Both the position numbers and the translations under genes were made by a program. Of a stretch of 64,000 bases of DNA, positions 50,159 to 58,147 are shown piece by piece. The stretch spans positions 496,001 to 560,000 of the forward strand of contig CBDFFO010000006.1 in assembly GCA_965246805.1 (NCBI GenBank), given 5' to 3'. How positions within the stretch are numbered: position 1 is the first letter of the stretch; the number at the start of each line of letters is the position of its first letter. Below the pieces are notes generated by a model. The model had not been told where the DNA came from. It searched no databases and saw only the letters and a list, made by a program, of their open reading frames with translations. Origin of the DNA: Schlegelella_A sp965246805. GTDB taxonomy: Bacteria > Pseudomonadota > Gammaproteobacteria > Burkholderiales > Burkholderiaceae_C.

Positions 50159-50182
50159 GGCCTGCGCCGCGGTTCTCTGTAG

Positions 50183-50217
50183 CTTGAAAATCCCGCATGA
50201 AAAGCGGGAATTTCAAG
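50183..50217. promoter_or_regulatory. Inverted repeat in the leader of the DUF4143 ATPase gene
   Basis: Two 14-bp arms (CTTGAAAATCCCGC and GCGGGAATTTCAAG, one mismatch) around a 7-nt loop, 25 bp after the uvrA stop and 15 bp before the preferred start of the next gene. It could be a repressor operator, an RNA hairpin attenuating read-through from uvrA, or both. There is no U-run of terminator quality. Confidence 0.65.
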
Positions 50218-50232
50218 GTACCCTGGCCTGCC

Positions 50233-51351
50233 ATGCTGGAACGAACCGGCCTCTCTTCTGCCGTCCAACAAGCCCTGGCCCGCAGCCCCGCGGTGGCTTT
50301 GGTCGGGTCGCGCCAGGTCGGCAAGACCACGCTTGCGCGAACCTTTCTTTCGAGCGAGTCGAGCAACTGGTTCGATCTTGAAGACCCGCAGGTGGAAGCC
50401 CAGCTCGCCGAGCCCATGGTGGCTCTGCGCGACCTGCGGGGTCTGGTCGTGATCGACGAGATCCAGCATGCACCCGACCTCCTCAAGGTGCTGCGAGTGC
50501 TGATCGATCGCCCGGAGCAGCCCGCGAAATTTCTGCTGCTTGGCAGCGCGTCTCCAACGCTGCTGCGGCAATCGAGCGAATCGCTCGCCGGCCGGATCGA
50601 GGTCGGCGGGTTCATGCTCGACGAGACCGGCCCCGTCGAGGCACAAACGCTGTGGTTGCGCGGCGGCTTTCCGCGCTCCTTCACAGCGGCTGACGATGCG
50701 GCCAGCAACATCTGGCGCCGGGAATTCATACGTTCCACCGTGGAACGAGATCTTCCACAGCTCGGTTTGAACGTGCCCGCGCCGGCAATCTATCGGTTCT
50801 GGTCCATGCTCGCGCACTCCCACGGCCAAGTGTGGAATGCGGCGTCGCCGGCCAGCTCATTGGGAGTCAACGAGAGCACGGTGCGCCGTTACCTCGACGT
50901 GCTCACGCAGGCTTACCTCGTGCGCCAATTGCAACCCTGGTTCGCGAACCTGGGCAAGCGCCAGGTCAAGGCCCCGAAGATCTACTTGCGCGACTCCGGG
51001 TTGCTTCATGCCTTGCTGGGCATCGGCGACGCAGGTTCACTGTCACGGCATCCGAAGTCCGGTGCCTCGTGGGAAGGCTTCGCGCTCGATCAGATCCTGC
51101 GCATCGCGCGCCCCGACGAGGCCTATTTCTGGGCCACCCATGCCGGGGCTGAACTGGACCTGCTGATGATGAAAGACGGTCGACGCGTGGGCGTCGAATT
51201 CAAGAGAGCCGACGCCCCGCAACTCACGCCTTCGATGCGAATCGCCTCGGCCGATCTCGAGCTCGACTGGCTCTACGTCGTCTACCCGGGCGAGCGGCGC
51301 TATTCGCTGGCTCCGCGAGTCGAAGCGGTGCCGCTCTCTGCCATTGCGTAG
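50233..51351 (+). CDS. AAA-type ATPase with DUF4143 domain
   Basis: A 372-residue protein: Walker A GSRQVGKTTL near residue 26, Walker B LVVIDEIQHAPD, sensor-like LLGSASPTLL, a winged-helix SLGVNESTVRRYLDVLTQAYL, and a C-terminal DUF4143 region with E-x-n-AELDLLM and VEFKRA, a PD-(D/E)xK nuclease-like pattern. Function of this family is unknown, with suspected roles in stress or mobile-element biology. The ATG at 50233 is preferred because the alternative at 50197 lies inside the inverted-repeat hairpin. Confidence 0.83.
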   Translation: MLERTGLSSAVQQALARSPAVALVGSRQVGKTTLARTFLSSESSNWFDLEDPQVEAQLAEPMVALRDLRGLVVIDEIQHAPDLLKVLRVLIDRPEQPAKFLLLGSASPTLLRQSSESLAGRIEVGGFMLDETGPVEAQTLWLRGGFPRSFTAADDAASNIWRREFIRSTVERDLPQLGLNVPAPAIYRFWSMLAHSHGQVWNAASPASSLGVNESTVRRYLDVLTQAYLVRQLQPWFANLGKRQVKAPKIYLRDSGLLHALLGIGDAGSLSRHPKSGASWEGFALDQILRIARPDEAYFWATHAGAELDLLMMKDGRRVGVEFKRADAPQLTPSMRIASADLELDWLYVVYPGERRYSLAPRVEAVPLSAIA

Positions 51352-51436
51352 CGAGCCGCTCACGGCGGTCGGCCGGTGCTGTCGAGAACCGAAGTTGTCG
51401 CGCTGGCCGCTGCGTGACCATGTCGCCGCCCACAAA

Positions 51437-52219
51437 TCAACCGCGGGGCTTGGCCCCTGCTTGCACGCCGGATCGCTGCGCCATGCGATGCGAAAGTGCC
51501 GAGCGCCGTGCCAGCAGGAATTGCTCGAGGAGCGCCGGATAGTCTGAGCTCACGGCTGCGGCCACCGAGTCGCGTTCGGCAAGCGCCCTGCGCCAAGCAC
51601 TGATCTTGGTGAGCCCGCTCCAAAAGCCGAACTCGCCGATCGAGTCGAAGACATCGAAGTACCGAAACAGCGGCCCGAACGCTGCATCGACGATGCTGAA
51701 AGGTGCTCCGGCGAAATAAGGGCCCTCGCGGAGAACGGCGTCGACCTGCCCGAGGCGAAAGCGGATCTCTCCTGCTCGCGCCAAGAGTGCCGCGTCGTCG
51801 GGTGCGTTGTAGAACGATCCGATTGCGTTCAGCAGCGCGGAGGCGAATTCCACCCAGGCCCGATGCCTTGCGCGCTCCAACGCATCGGCGGGGTGCAAGC
51901 GTGGCAGTGCCGTGTCGTCGAGGTACTCACAAATCACCGCAGATTCGAAGATCGCCTCGGCGCCCGCCAACAGCACCGGCGTCTTGCCCAGCGGCGAAAC
52001 CTTCATGAACCAGTCGGGCTTGTTGGCCAGATCGATGTCGCGACGATTGAACGCGATGCCCTTCTCTGCCAGCACGATGGCCGCCCGCTGCACGTAGGGG
52101 CAGAGCGCATGCGAGACCAGCACCAGCGATGCGCTCACTGGACCGTGCGTGTCGTGCCGAGACTCACGCGCAGAACTGCAAATTTCGAGCTGGTTGACTG
52201 ATGACGAGTGGTTTTCCAT
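51437..52219 (-). CDS. Glutathione S-transferase family protein
   Basis: A 260-residue protein with an N-terminal thioredoxin-like GST domain (LVSHALCPYVQRAAIVLAEK, later KVSPLGKTPVLL with the cis-Pro and ESAVICEYLDD) and an all-helical C-domain. The active-site context with Cys (LCPY) resembles omega/beta-like or stringent-starvation-type GSTs that do thiol exchange. The first 32 residues are non-conserved. It is divergent from a LysR gene with 87 bp between starts, so LysR control is likely. Confidence 0.85.
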   Translation of the reverse strand: MENHSSSVNQLEICSSARESRHDTHGPVSASLVLVSHALCPYVQRAAIVLAEKGIAFNRRDIDLANKPDWFMKVSPLGKTPVLLAGAEAIFESAVICEYLDDTALPRLHPADALERARHRAWVEFASALLNAIGSFYNAPDDAALLARAGEIRFRLGQVDAVLREGPYFAGAPFSIVDAAFGPLFRYFDVFDSIGEFGFWSGLTKISAWRRALAERDSVAAAVSSDYPALLEQFLLARRSALSHRMAQRSGVQAGAKPRG

Positions 52220-52306
52220 GGCCGTTGAAGATGGCTTCGATGGGATGACTATAGGATTGCAGCCGGGACATGGAAACAGGCGTGGAAGCAAACCTCGATT
52301 GCGCAA

Positions 52307-53179
52307 ATGCAATACAAACTGACCACGACAGAGCTTGAAGTCGTGCTCGCACTGGTTCGCGGCAGAACCTTGGCCGCGGCTGGTGATCGGCTCGGTATCG
52401 ATGCCTCCACGGTGTTCCGCTCGCTGCAACGCATCAAGCGGGGCTTGGGGCGGTCGCTGTTCGACCGAACGCGATCTGGGTACGCAGCCACCGAGCTTGC
52501 CTTGCAGTTGGCCGAGCATTCGGAGGGGGTCGAGTGGGCGCTCGAGGCGGCTCGGGCCGCCGTCGAGGCGTCGCCGACGCAGATTTCCGGCGTGGTCCGG
52601 ATCACGACCACCGACACCGTTTTGCACGGCCTCGTGGCTCCCGCTCTGCGCGGGTTTCAGTCTGCGCATCCGCTCTTGAGCTACGAGCTGCACACCGGCA
52701 ACGAACTTGCAAGTCTGACCCGGCGCGATGCCGACATCGCCATCAGAGCGACGAAGCGACCGCCGCAGCACTTGGTCGGCAAGCAGATCGGGTCGATTCG
52801 AGTGGCGATGTACCGGGCGAAATCGCAGCGCAAACGCAAGCGCGCAGACGTAGACCCAGGCAAGCTCGACTGGATCGCCCCTGACGACGCGCTACCCGAT
52901 CACCCGTCGGTGGTCTGGCGCAAACGCCACTACCCGAAAGCGGTCCCGCGCTACAAGGTCAACAGCATTCTTTCGGTGCTCGAACTCGTGGCTCTCGGAC
53001 TCGGCGTGGGCATCGCTCCGTTGTTTTTGGCCGATGGACGAAGCGATGTGGTTCGCGCGAGCGAGCCGCTCGACGAATGCGAGACCGAGCTCTGGCTGCT
53101 GACGCATCCCGAGTCACGTCATCTTCGACGGGTGGGCGCCGTCTACGGGCACCTGGCTCAGGCATTGAGGCTGCCGTGA
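52307..53179 (+). CDS. LysR-family transcriptional regulator
   Basis: A 290-residue regulator: N-terminal winged helix (ALVRGRTLAAAGDRLGIDAST, SLQRIKRGLGRSLF) and a LysR substrate-binding domain (ITTTDTVLHGLVAPAL onwards). Helix-turn-helix is a little atypical (GIDASTVFRSLQ instead of VSQPAVSRQI). It probably activates the divergent GST gene; effector unknown. Confidence 0.88.
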   Translation: MQYKLTTTELEVVLALVRGRTLAAAGDRLGIDASTVFRSLQRIKRGLGRSLFDRTRSGYAATELALQLAEHSEGVEWALEAARAAVEASPTQISGVVRITTTDTVLHGLVAPALRGFQSAHPLLSYELHTGNELASLTRRDADIAIRATKRPPQHLVGKQIGSIRVAMYRAKSQRKRKRADVDPGKLDWIAPDDALPDHPSVVWRKRHYPKAVPRYKVNSILSVLELVALGLGVGIAPLFLADGRSDVVRASEPLDECETELWLLTHPESRHLRRVGAVYGHLAQALRLP

Positions 53180-53268
53180 TCCGTCGCGGCCTTCGGCCGC
53201 CATGGGTTCGCCCCCGTGAGCCGAGGTCAGTCACGACCCCCACGCCAGCCCACAATAGCGGCACTCTC

Positions 53269-53979
53269 ATGGACCGGAAAGTGCAACCTGCCGGCGGCCA
53301 GCGTCATTCGCTCTGGATCCGCGCCTACGCCTCACTCAAGTCTGACTTGATGGCCGGCCGACGAGCACCCGGCGACCGCATCGTGCTGCGCCAGCTTGCC
53401 GATCAACTCGGCATCAGCCTCACGCCCGTTCGAGACGCCGTGAACCGGCTCATCGCCGAGAAGGTGCTGCAGCACGGCGGGCTCGGTCAGACCGGCGGGG
53501 CGATGGTGCCGATGCTCGACACCGACCAGTTCACCCAGCTGATGATCGTGCGGGCGAGTCTTGAACCGTCGGCCGCGGAGGTCGCGGCCAGCCGCATGAC
53601 GCGCGCGGCCCTGGCTGCGGTGGCAGCCGAGTTGGCGACGATGAAGTCTGCCGTGAAGAACCAGCGTCGCGACCTTTACCTCGAGTCGCACTACCGCTTC
53701 CACTTCTGCATCTACGCGATGTGCGGCATGCCGATCGTTCAGGAAATCATCGAGACCGCATGGCTGCGTTGCGGTCCGACGCTGACCCTGAGGCTGCCCG
53801 GCTATGCCCCCGGCCCGAAGCGGTTCCAGTGCCATGTCGACACGCTCGCCGCCCTGCGCCGTGCCGACGGGCCGGCCGCGGCGCATGCACTGCGAACCGA
53901 TATCGAGAGTGCGCGTGTCGACATCACGGCCTTGCTCGACCAGGCGCAAGAACGCCAACTCCCGAGCCCGCTGCGCTGA
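53269..53979 (+). CDS. GntR-family regulator (FCD/FadR-type)
   Basis: A 236-residue repressor with a GntR winged helix (GDRIVLRQLADQLGISLTPV, RDAVNRLIAEKVL) and an all-helical FCD effector domain with metal-ligand candidates (Asp, His in HYRFHFCIY and CHVDTLAAL). It heads a cluster for uptake and breakdown of an organic acid. The palindrome TGTTATAACA 48 bp after its stop, in front of the binding-protein gene, is the probable operator. The ATG at 53269 is chosen because homology starts shortly after. Confidence 0.88.
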   Translation: MDRKVQPAGGQRHSLWIRAYASLKSDLMAGRRAPGDRIVLRQLADQLGISLTPVRDAVNRLIAEKVLQHGGLGQTGGAMVPMLDTDQFTQLMIVRASLEPSAAEVAASRMTRAALAAVAAELATMKSAVKNQRRDLYLESHYRFHFCIYAMCGMPIVQEIIETAWLRCGPTLTLRLPGYAPGPKRFQCHVDTLAALRRADGPAAAHALRTDIESARVDITALLDQAQERQLPSPLR

Positions 53980-54027
53980 AGCCCGTGGCCACGCGCCGTG
54001 GGCCATGCGTTGCCACACCCCAATCTT

Positions 54028-54037
54028 TGTTATAACA
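54028..54037. promoter_or_regulatory. Putative GntR operator/promoter of the acid-catabolism cluster
   Basis: Perfect palindrome TGTTATAACA containing a TATAAC -10-like box, with TTGCCA upstream at 54010-54015 (15-bp spacing, short). It lies 33 bp before the Bug-family gene in an otherwise AT-richer leader. GntR/FCD proteins typically bind short palindromes of this kind; regulator assignment is by proximity. Confidence 0.55.
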
Positions 54038-54070
54038 TTCAGCCGAAGTCAAATAGACCAGGAGACAACC

Positions 54071-55063
54071 ATGAACCGTTCCCTTCGTTTCGGCGCTCGA
54101 GCAGCGCGTCTGTGTGCATCCATGCTTGCAAGTCTGTGCGTGGCGTTGCCCGCTGCGGCACAGAGCTTCCCCGACAAGCCGATTCATTTCATCGTGCCGT
54201 GGAATGCGGGCGGTTCGAACGACATCTCGGCGCGCACCCTCGCCGAGCTGCTGGCGAAAGACGGCGTGCAGGTCATCGTCGAGAACGCGCCCGGTGCCAC
54301 CGGCGCGATCGGCCTGCAGCGCGTGGCGAGCGCCAATCCCGACGGCTACACCATCGGCATGGGCACCAGCTCGACGCTCGCATCGATCGCACAGAACCTG
54401 ACCCAGCTGCGCAACGACCAGTTCGCGCCGATCGCGCGGGTGACACTCGACCCGCTGATCCTGCTGGTCTCGGCGCGTTCCCCGTACACCAAGCTCGAAG
54501 CGTTCATCGCCAACGAAAAGAAGAACCCCGGCAAGGTGACGATCGGCACGCCGGGCAGCAACAACCTCAACCACATCTTCGCGGTGATGGCCGGCCGCGC
54601 CGGCGGGGTCGACATCGTCAACGTGCCCTATACCGGCGGCTCCAAGGTCATCACCGACCTCGCGGGCCAGCAGATCGATGCCGCGGTGCTGAAACCCTCC
54701 GAGAGCAAGGGCCAGATCGACGGCGGGCTGATCAGGCCGATCGGCGTCTTCAGCAACGAGCGCCTGAAGTCGATGCCCGAGGTTCCGACCTTCAAGGAAC
54801 TCGGATATGACGTCTTCCCGTACGGGCCTCTGGTGCAGATGGCCTACATCGTGGCGCCCGCCAAGACGCCGGCGCCGATCCGCGCGCGGCTGATCGAGAT
54901 CTTCAACAAGGCGATCCAGAGCGCCGCTTTTAAAGCGTCGTCCGACAAGGGCGGCGCGGTCGTCGACGACCTGACCGGCGATGCCCTTGGCAAGGAGATC
55001 GACAACGTCCAGAAATCGCTGAACGATGTCGGCAAACGAGTGTTCGTCGCGGAAAAGAAGTGA
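54071..55063 (+). CDS. Bug-family tripartite tricarboxylate transporter substrate-binding protein
   Basis: A 330-residue periplasmic protein with a signal peptide ending AAAQSF and the Bug fold: FPDKPIHFIVPWNAGGSNDI, VENAPGATGAIG, and VPYTGGSK. Shine-Dalgarno AGGAGA precedes the ATG. These proteins are very numerous in Burkholderiales and often lack adjacent TctAB membrane genes, as here. The ligand is likely the acid degraded by the enzymes encoded downstream. Confidence 0.9.
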   Translation: MNRSLRFGARAARLCASMLASLCVALPAAAQSFPDKPIHFIVPWNAGGSNDISARTLAELLAKDGVQVIVENAPGATGAIGLQRVASANPDGYTIGMGTSSTLASIAQNLTQLRNDQFAPIARVTLDPLILLVSARSPYTKLEAFIANEKKNPGKVTIGTPGSNNLNHIFAVMAGRAGGVDIVNVPYTGGSKVITDLAGQQIDAAVLKPSESKGQIDGGLIRPIGVFSNERLKSMPEVPTFKELGYDVFPYGPLVQMAYIVAPAKTPAPIRARLIEIFNKAIQSAAFKASSDKGGAVVDDLTGDALGKEIDNVQKSLNDVGKRVFVAEKK

Positions 55064-55074
55064 AGAGATCGACC

Positions 55075-56223
55075 ATGGACCGCAGCCCCATCAGACAAGT
55101 CACCTGTCACGTTGTCGCAGCACCCGTCGAGCGGCCCTTCACGTCCTCGCGCGGCTGGCTCTACAAGACGCGCGGCTCGTGCATCGTCGAGATCGAGACC
55201 GAAGACGGCATCGTCGGCTGGGGCGAGTGCTACGGCCCGTCGGCGGTGGCCCGGGCCTACATCGAAACGCAGTTCGCGCCGCGCATCATCGGCCGCGACG
55301 CCTTCGATGTGGAGGTGATCTGGGAAGACCTCTACAACCGCATCAAGGACTACGGCGGCAAGGGCATGGCGGCTGCGGCGCTGAGCGGCATCGACATCGC
55401 GCTCTGGGACATCATCGGCAAGGCGTGCGGCCGGCCGATCCACAAGCTGATCGGTGGCGCGCACCGCACCGAGGTCACGGCCTACGCCACGGGTCTCTAC
55501 TTCATCGACATGGACCGGCTGGTCGAAGAAGCGGTCGAAGAGGCGCAAGGCTACGTCGCGGAGGGCTTCACCGCGGTCAAGATGAAGATCGGCCTCGGCG
55601 ATCCGAAGCTCGACATCCGGCGCGTGGCCGCGGTGCGCGAGGCGGTCGGCGGCGCGACCCGTCTGATGGTCGATGCCAACCACTGCATGACCGTGCCGCA
55701 GGCGATCCGCATCGGCCGCGAGCTCGAGCAACTGAACGTCGAATGGTTCGAGGAGCCGATCTCGCCGGAAGACATCGACGGCTACGTCGAAGTCACACGC
55801 GCGCTCGACATGGCGGTGGCCGGCGGCGAGAACGAGATGACGCGCTGGGGCTTCCGCGATCTCGTCGTGAGGAAGGCGATGGACATCGTGCAGCCAGACG
55901 TGTGCGCGGCCGGCGGCATCAGCGAGTGCCGCAAGATCGCGACGCTCGCTGCGGCGCACGGCGTCGAATGCGTGCCGCACGCGTGGGGCTCCGCGATCGG
56001 CGTGGCCGCGACCTTGCACTTCCTGGCCGCGCTGCCCGATCAGCCGCCGAGCTTCCGGCCGATGCCGCCGATGTTCGAATTCGAGCAGTGCGAGAACCCG
56101 TTCCGCGACCTGCTCGCCACCGAGCCGATCGTGCAGGTGCGCGGCAAGGTCCAGATCCCGACCGGTGCGGGGCTGGGAATCGAGATCGATCGCAAGATCC
56201 TCGACCGCTACCGCGTCGGCTGA
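55075..56223 (+). CDS. Mandelate racemase/muconate lactonizing (enolase) superfamily dehydratase, 1
   Basis: A 382-residue enolase-superfamily enzyme. Catalytic pattern: KMKIG (KxK base), VDANH, WFEEP, GGENE (metal ligands D, E, E) and PHAWGSA (His base), matching the mandelate-racemase/acid-sugar-dehydratase subgroup. It probably dehydrates an aldonic or related hydroxyacid. ATG 55075 is preferred to a GTG at 55060 that overlaps the previous stop. A second paralogue lies at 58148 in the same cluster. Confidence 0.88.
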   Translation: MDRSPIRQVTCHVVAAPVERPFTSSRGWLYKTRGSCIVEIETEDGIVGWGECYGPSAVARAYIETQFAPRIIGRDAFDVEVIWEDLYNRIKDYGGKGMAAAALSGIDIALWDIIGKACGRPIHKLIGGAHRTEVTAYATGLYFIDMDRLVEEAVEEAQGYVAEGFTAVKMKIGLGDPKLDIRRVAAVREAVGGATRLMVDANHCMTVPQAIRIGRELEQLNVEWFEEPISPEDIDGYVEVTRALDMAVAGGENEMTRWGFRDLVVRKAMDIVQPDVCAAGGISECRKIATLAAAHGVECVPHAWGSAIGVAATLHFLAALPDQPPSFRPMPPMFEFEQCENPFRDLLATEPIVQVRGKVQIPTGAGLGIEIDRKILDRYRVG

Positions 56224-56236
56224 AGCGAACCGAGCG

Positions 56237-57133
56237 GTGCGCTTCATCACCTTCCGCGGGCCCGCCGACGAGCCGGTCGTCGGCCTGCTGCGTGGCGAGA
56301 GCGTCGTCGATCTTTCGCATCGGTCGTGTCGCGCCTTGCTCGGCGACACACGCCCGACGTTGCAGGCCTTGCTCGACGACGGGCTTCCTGGCTGGTGCGA
56401 ACGCCTCGCCGTCGCACGCTTCGACGACGATGCCACGCGTCCGCTCGCCAGCGTGCCGCTGCTCGCGCCGTTGCCGCGGCCGGGCAAGGTCGTCGGTGCG
56501 GCGTTCAACTTCACCGACGGGCTGGCCGAGCGCGGCATGGCCGCGCCGACCGAACCGGTGATCTTCGTGCGGTCGGGTCGCACCGTGATCGGCCCGGGCG
56601 ACGCGATCGAGGTGCCGCCCGACGTCGGCAACGTCGGCTACGAGGGCGAGCTCGCCGTCGTGATCGGCCGCCGCGCGCTCAGCGTGGTGAAGGCCGACGC
56701 GATGCGATGCGTCGCCGGCTACACGGTGCACAACGATGTCAGCGGCAGCAGCCTGGTGCAGCGCGACGGCGGCAACTTCGTGCGCGGCAAGAACCTGCCG
56801 GCCTCGTCGCCGCTCGGCCCCGCGCTGGTGACGGCCGACGAGCTGCCCGATCCTTACAACATCGGCATCCGACTCGACATTGACGGTCGCCTGCTGCAGA
56901 ACGGCTCGACGCGAACGATGCTCTTCGACATCGCCGCGTTGATCGAATTCATCTCGCACCGCATGCCGCTCGAACCGGGCGACGTGATCGCCACCGGCAC
57001 GCCGGCGGGCATCGCGGCGATGCACACGCCCGCGGCCTGGCTGGTGCCGGGCGCCACCGTGACGGTCGAGCTCGAAGGACTCGGCCGCCTCTCGAACCCC
57101 GTTCGCGCAGGAGTGCCCTTCCTTGAACGATAA
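56237..57133 (+). CDS. Fumarylacetoacetate hydrolase (FAH) family protein
   Basis: A 298-residue protein with a FAH C-terminal domain: FVRSGRTVIGPGDAI, VGYEGELAVVIG (metal-binding Glu pair), GYTVHNDVS and GDVIATGTPAGI. A GTG start 13 bp after the dehydratase stop begins the homology (VRFITFRG). Members hydrolyse or isomerise C-C bonds of oxo acids, or dehydrate 2-keto-3-deoxy acids, which fits the upstream dehydratase product. It overlaps the next gene by 11 bp. Confidence 0.87.
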   Translation: MRFITFRGPADEPVVGLLRGESVVDLSHRSCRALLGDTRPTLQALLDDGLPGWCERLAVARFDDDATRPLASVPLLAPLPRPGKVVGAAFNFTDGLAERGMAAPTEPVIFVRSGRTVIGPGDAIEVPPDVGNVGYEGELAVVIGRRALSVVKADAMRCVAGYTVHNDVSGSSLVQRDGGNFVRGKNLPASSPLGPALVTADELPDPYNIGIRLDIDGRLLQNGSTRTMLFDIAALIEFISHRMPLEPGDVIATGTPAGIAAMHTPAAWLVPGATVTVELEGLGRLSNPVRAGVPFLER

Positions 57134-58079
57134 GCCCCGAGTCCTGCTGACCAATGCGATCCATCCGCAGTGGCTGCCCGTGCTTCAAGAGCACTGCGAA
57201 GTCGTCGTCGCTCCCGATGCCGCGCCCGCCACGCTGGCGCGACTCATCGCCGATGTCGATGGGTTGATCGTGCGCGCGCAGCTGGCACCCGATGTGTTCG
57301 AGCACGCCACCCGGCTGCGTGCCGTTGTGCGCCACGGCGTCGGGCTCGACATGATTCCGGTCTCGGCCGCGACCGCGCGTGGCATTCCAGTCGCCAACCT
57401 GCCCGGTTCGAACAGTGCGGCGGTCGCCGAGTACTGCGTCGCCGCGATGCTGCACCTGCGGCGCAACCTCGCCGCCATCGACGCTCGTCTTCGCAGCGAG
57501 GGCTGGGCCGCGGCGCGGGCGCTCGCCGATGGTGGCTCCGAGCTCGGTGGCAGCGTCTGCGGCATCGTCGGCGTGGGGGGCGTCGGGACCCGGGTCGCCG
57601 CGGCGGCGGCCGGACTCGGCATACGCGTCGTCGGCCTCACGCGTCGGCCCTCTGCGCTGCCGGCCCATGTGGCACCGGTGAGCAAGGCACAGCTGTTCGC
57701 CGAAGCCGACGTGGTCGTGCTCTGCTGCCCGCTGAGCGACGAGACGCGTGGCCTGGTCGATGCCGCCACGCTGGCGACGATGAAACCCAACGCCATCGTC
57801 ATCAACGTGTCGCGCGGCCCCGTCGTCGACATCGATGCCGTGCTCGCGGCGTTGCGCGAGGGCCGGCTCGGCGGCGCGGCGCTCGACGTGCACGACCGCC
57901 AGCCGCTGCAGGGCAACGAGCCGGCGTTTGACGCGCCGCGACTGCTGCTCACGCCGCACGTCGCCGGCATCACCGCGACCAGCATGGAAGGCATGAGCCG
58001 CGGCGCCGTCGAGACCCTGATCGCCCTGTTGCGCGGCGAGCGTTCGCCGAACGTCGTGAACCCGGAAGTCTTTCGCTGA
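57123..58079 (+). CDS. D-2-hydroxyacid dehydrogenase family protein
   Basis: A 318-residue NAD-dependent dehydrogenase: Rossmann motif GIVGVGGVGTRV near residue 150, catalytic Arg in NVSRGPVVDI, and catalytic His in LTPHVAGIT. The usual Glu just before Pro (EP at the end of the DVF..EP strand motif) is replaced: the sequence reads LDVHDRQP. A TTG start is used, 11 bp inside the FAH gene. It would oxidise or reduce a 2-hydroxy or 2-keto acid of the pathway. Confidence 0.85.
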   Translation: MNDKPRVLLTNAIHPQWLPVLQEHCEVVVAPDAAPATLARLIADVDGLIVRAQLAPDVFEHATRLRAVVRHGVGLDMIPVSAATARGIPVANLPGSNSAAVAEYCVAAMLHLRRNLAAIDARLRSEGWAAARALADGGSELGGSVCGIVGVGGVGTRVAAAAAGLGIRVVGLTRRPSALPAHVAPVSKAQLFAEADVVVLCCPLSDETRGLVDAATLATMKPNAIVINVSRGPVVDIDAVLAALREGRLGGAALDVHDRQPLQGNEPAFDAPRLLLTPHVAGITATSMEGMSRGAVETLIALLRGERSPNVVNPEVFR

Positions 58080-58147
58080 CATCTTCCGTTGATGTTCTTT
58101 TGCTGAAGCCCGATCCGCACCGAACCGCCTCCGCCCCGAAAGCCGCC

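Noticed and set aside
50183..50217. Rho-independent terminator of uvrA
   Set aside because: Strong stem but followed by TTTCAAGG-type sequence belonging to the arm itself and no U-tract; left as operator or hairpin.
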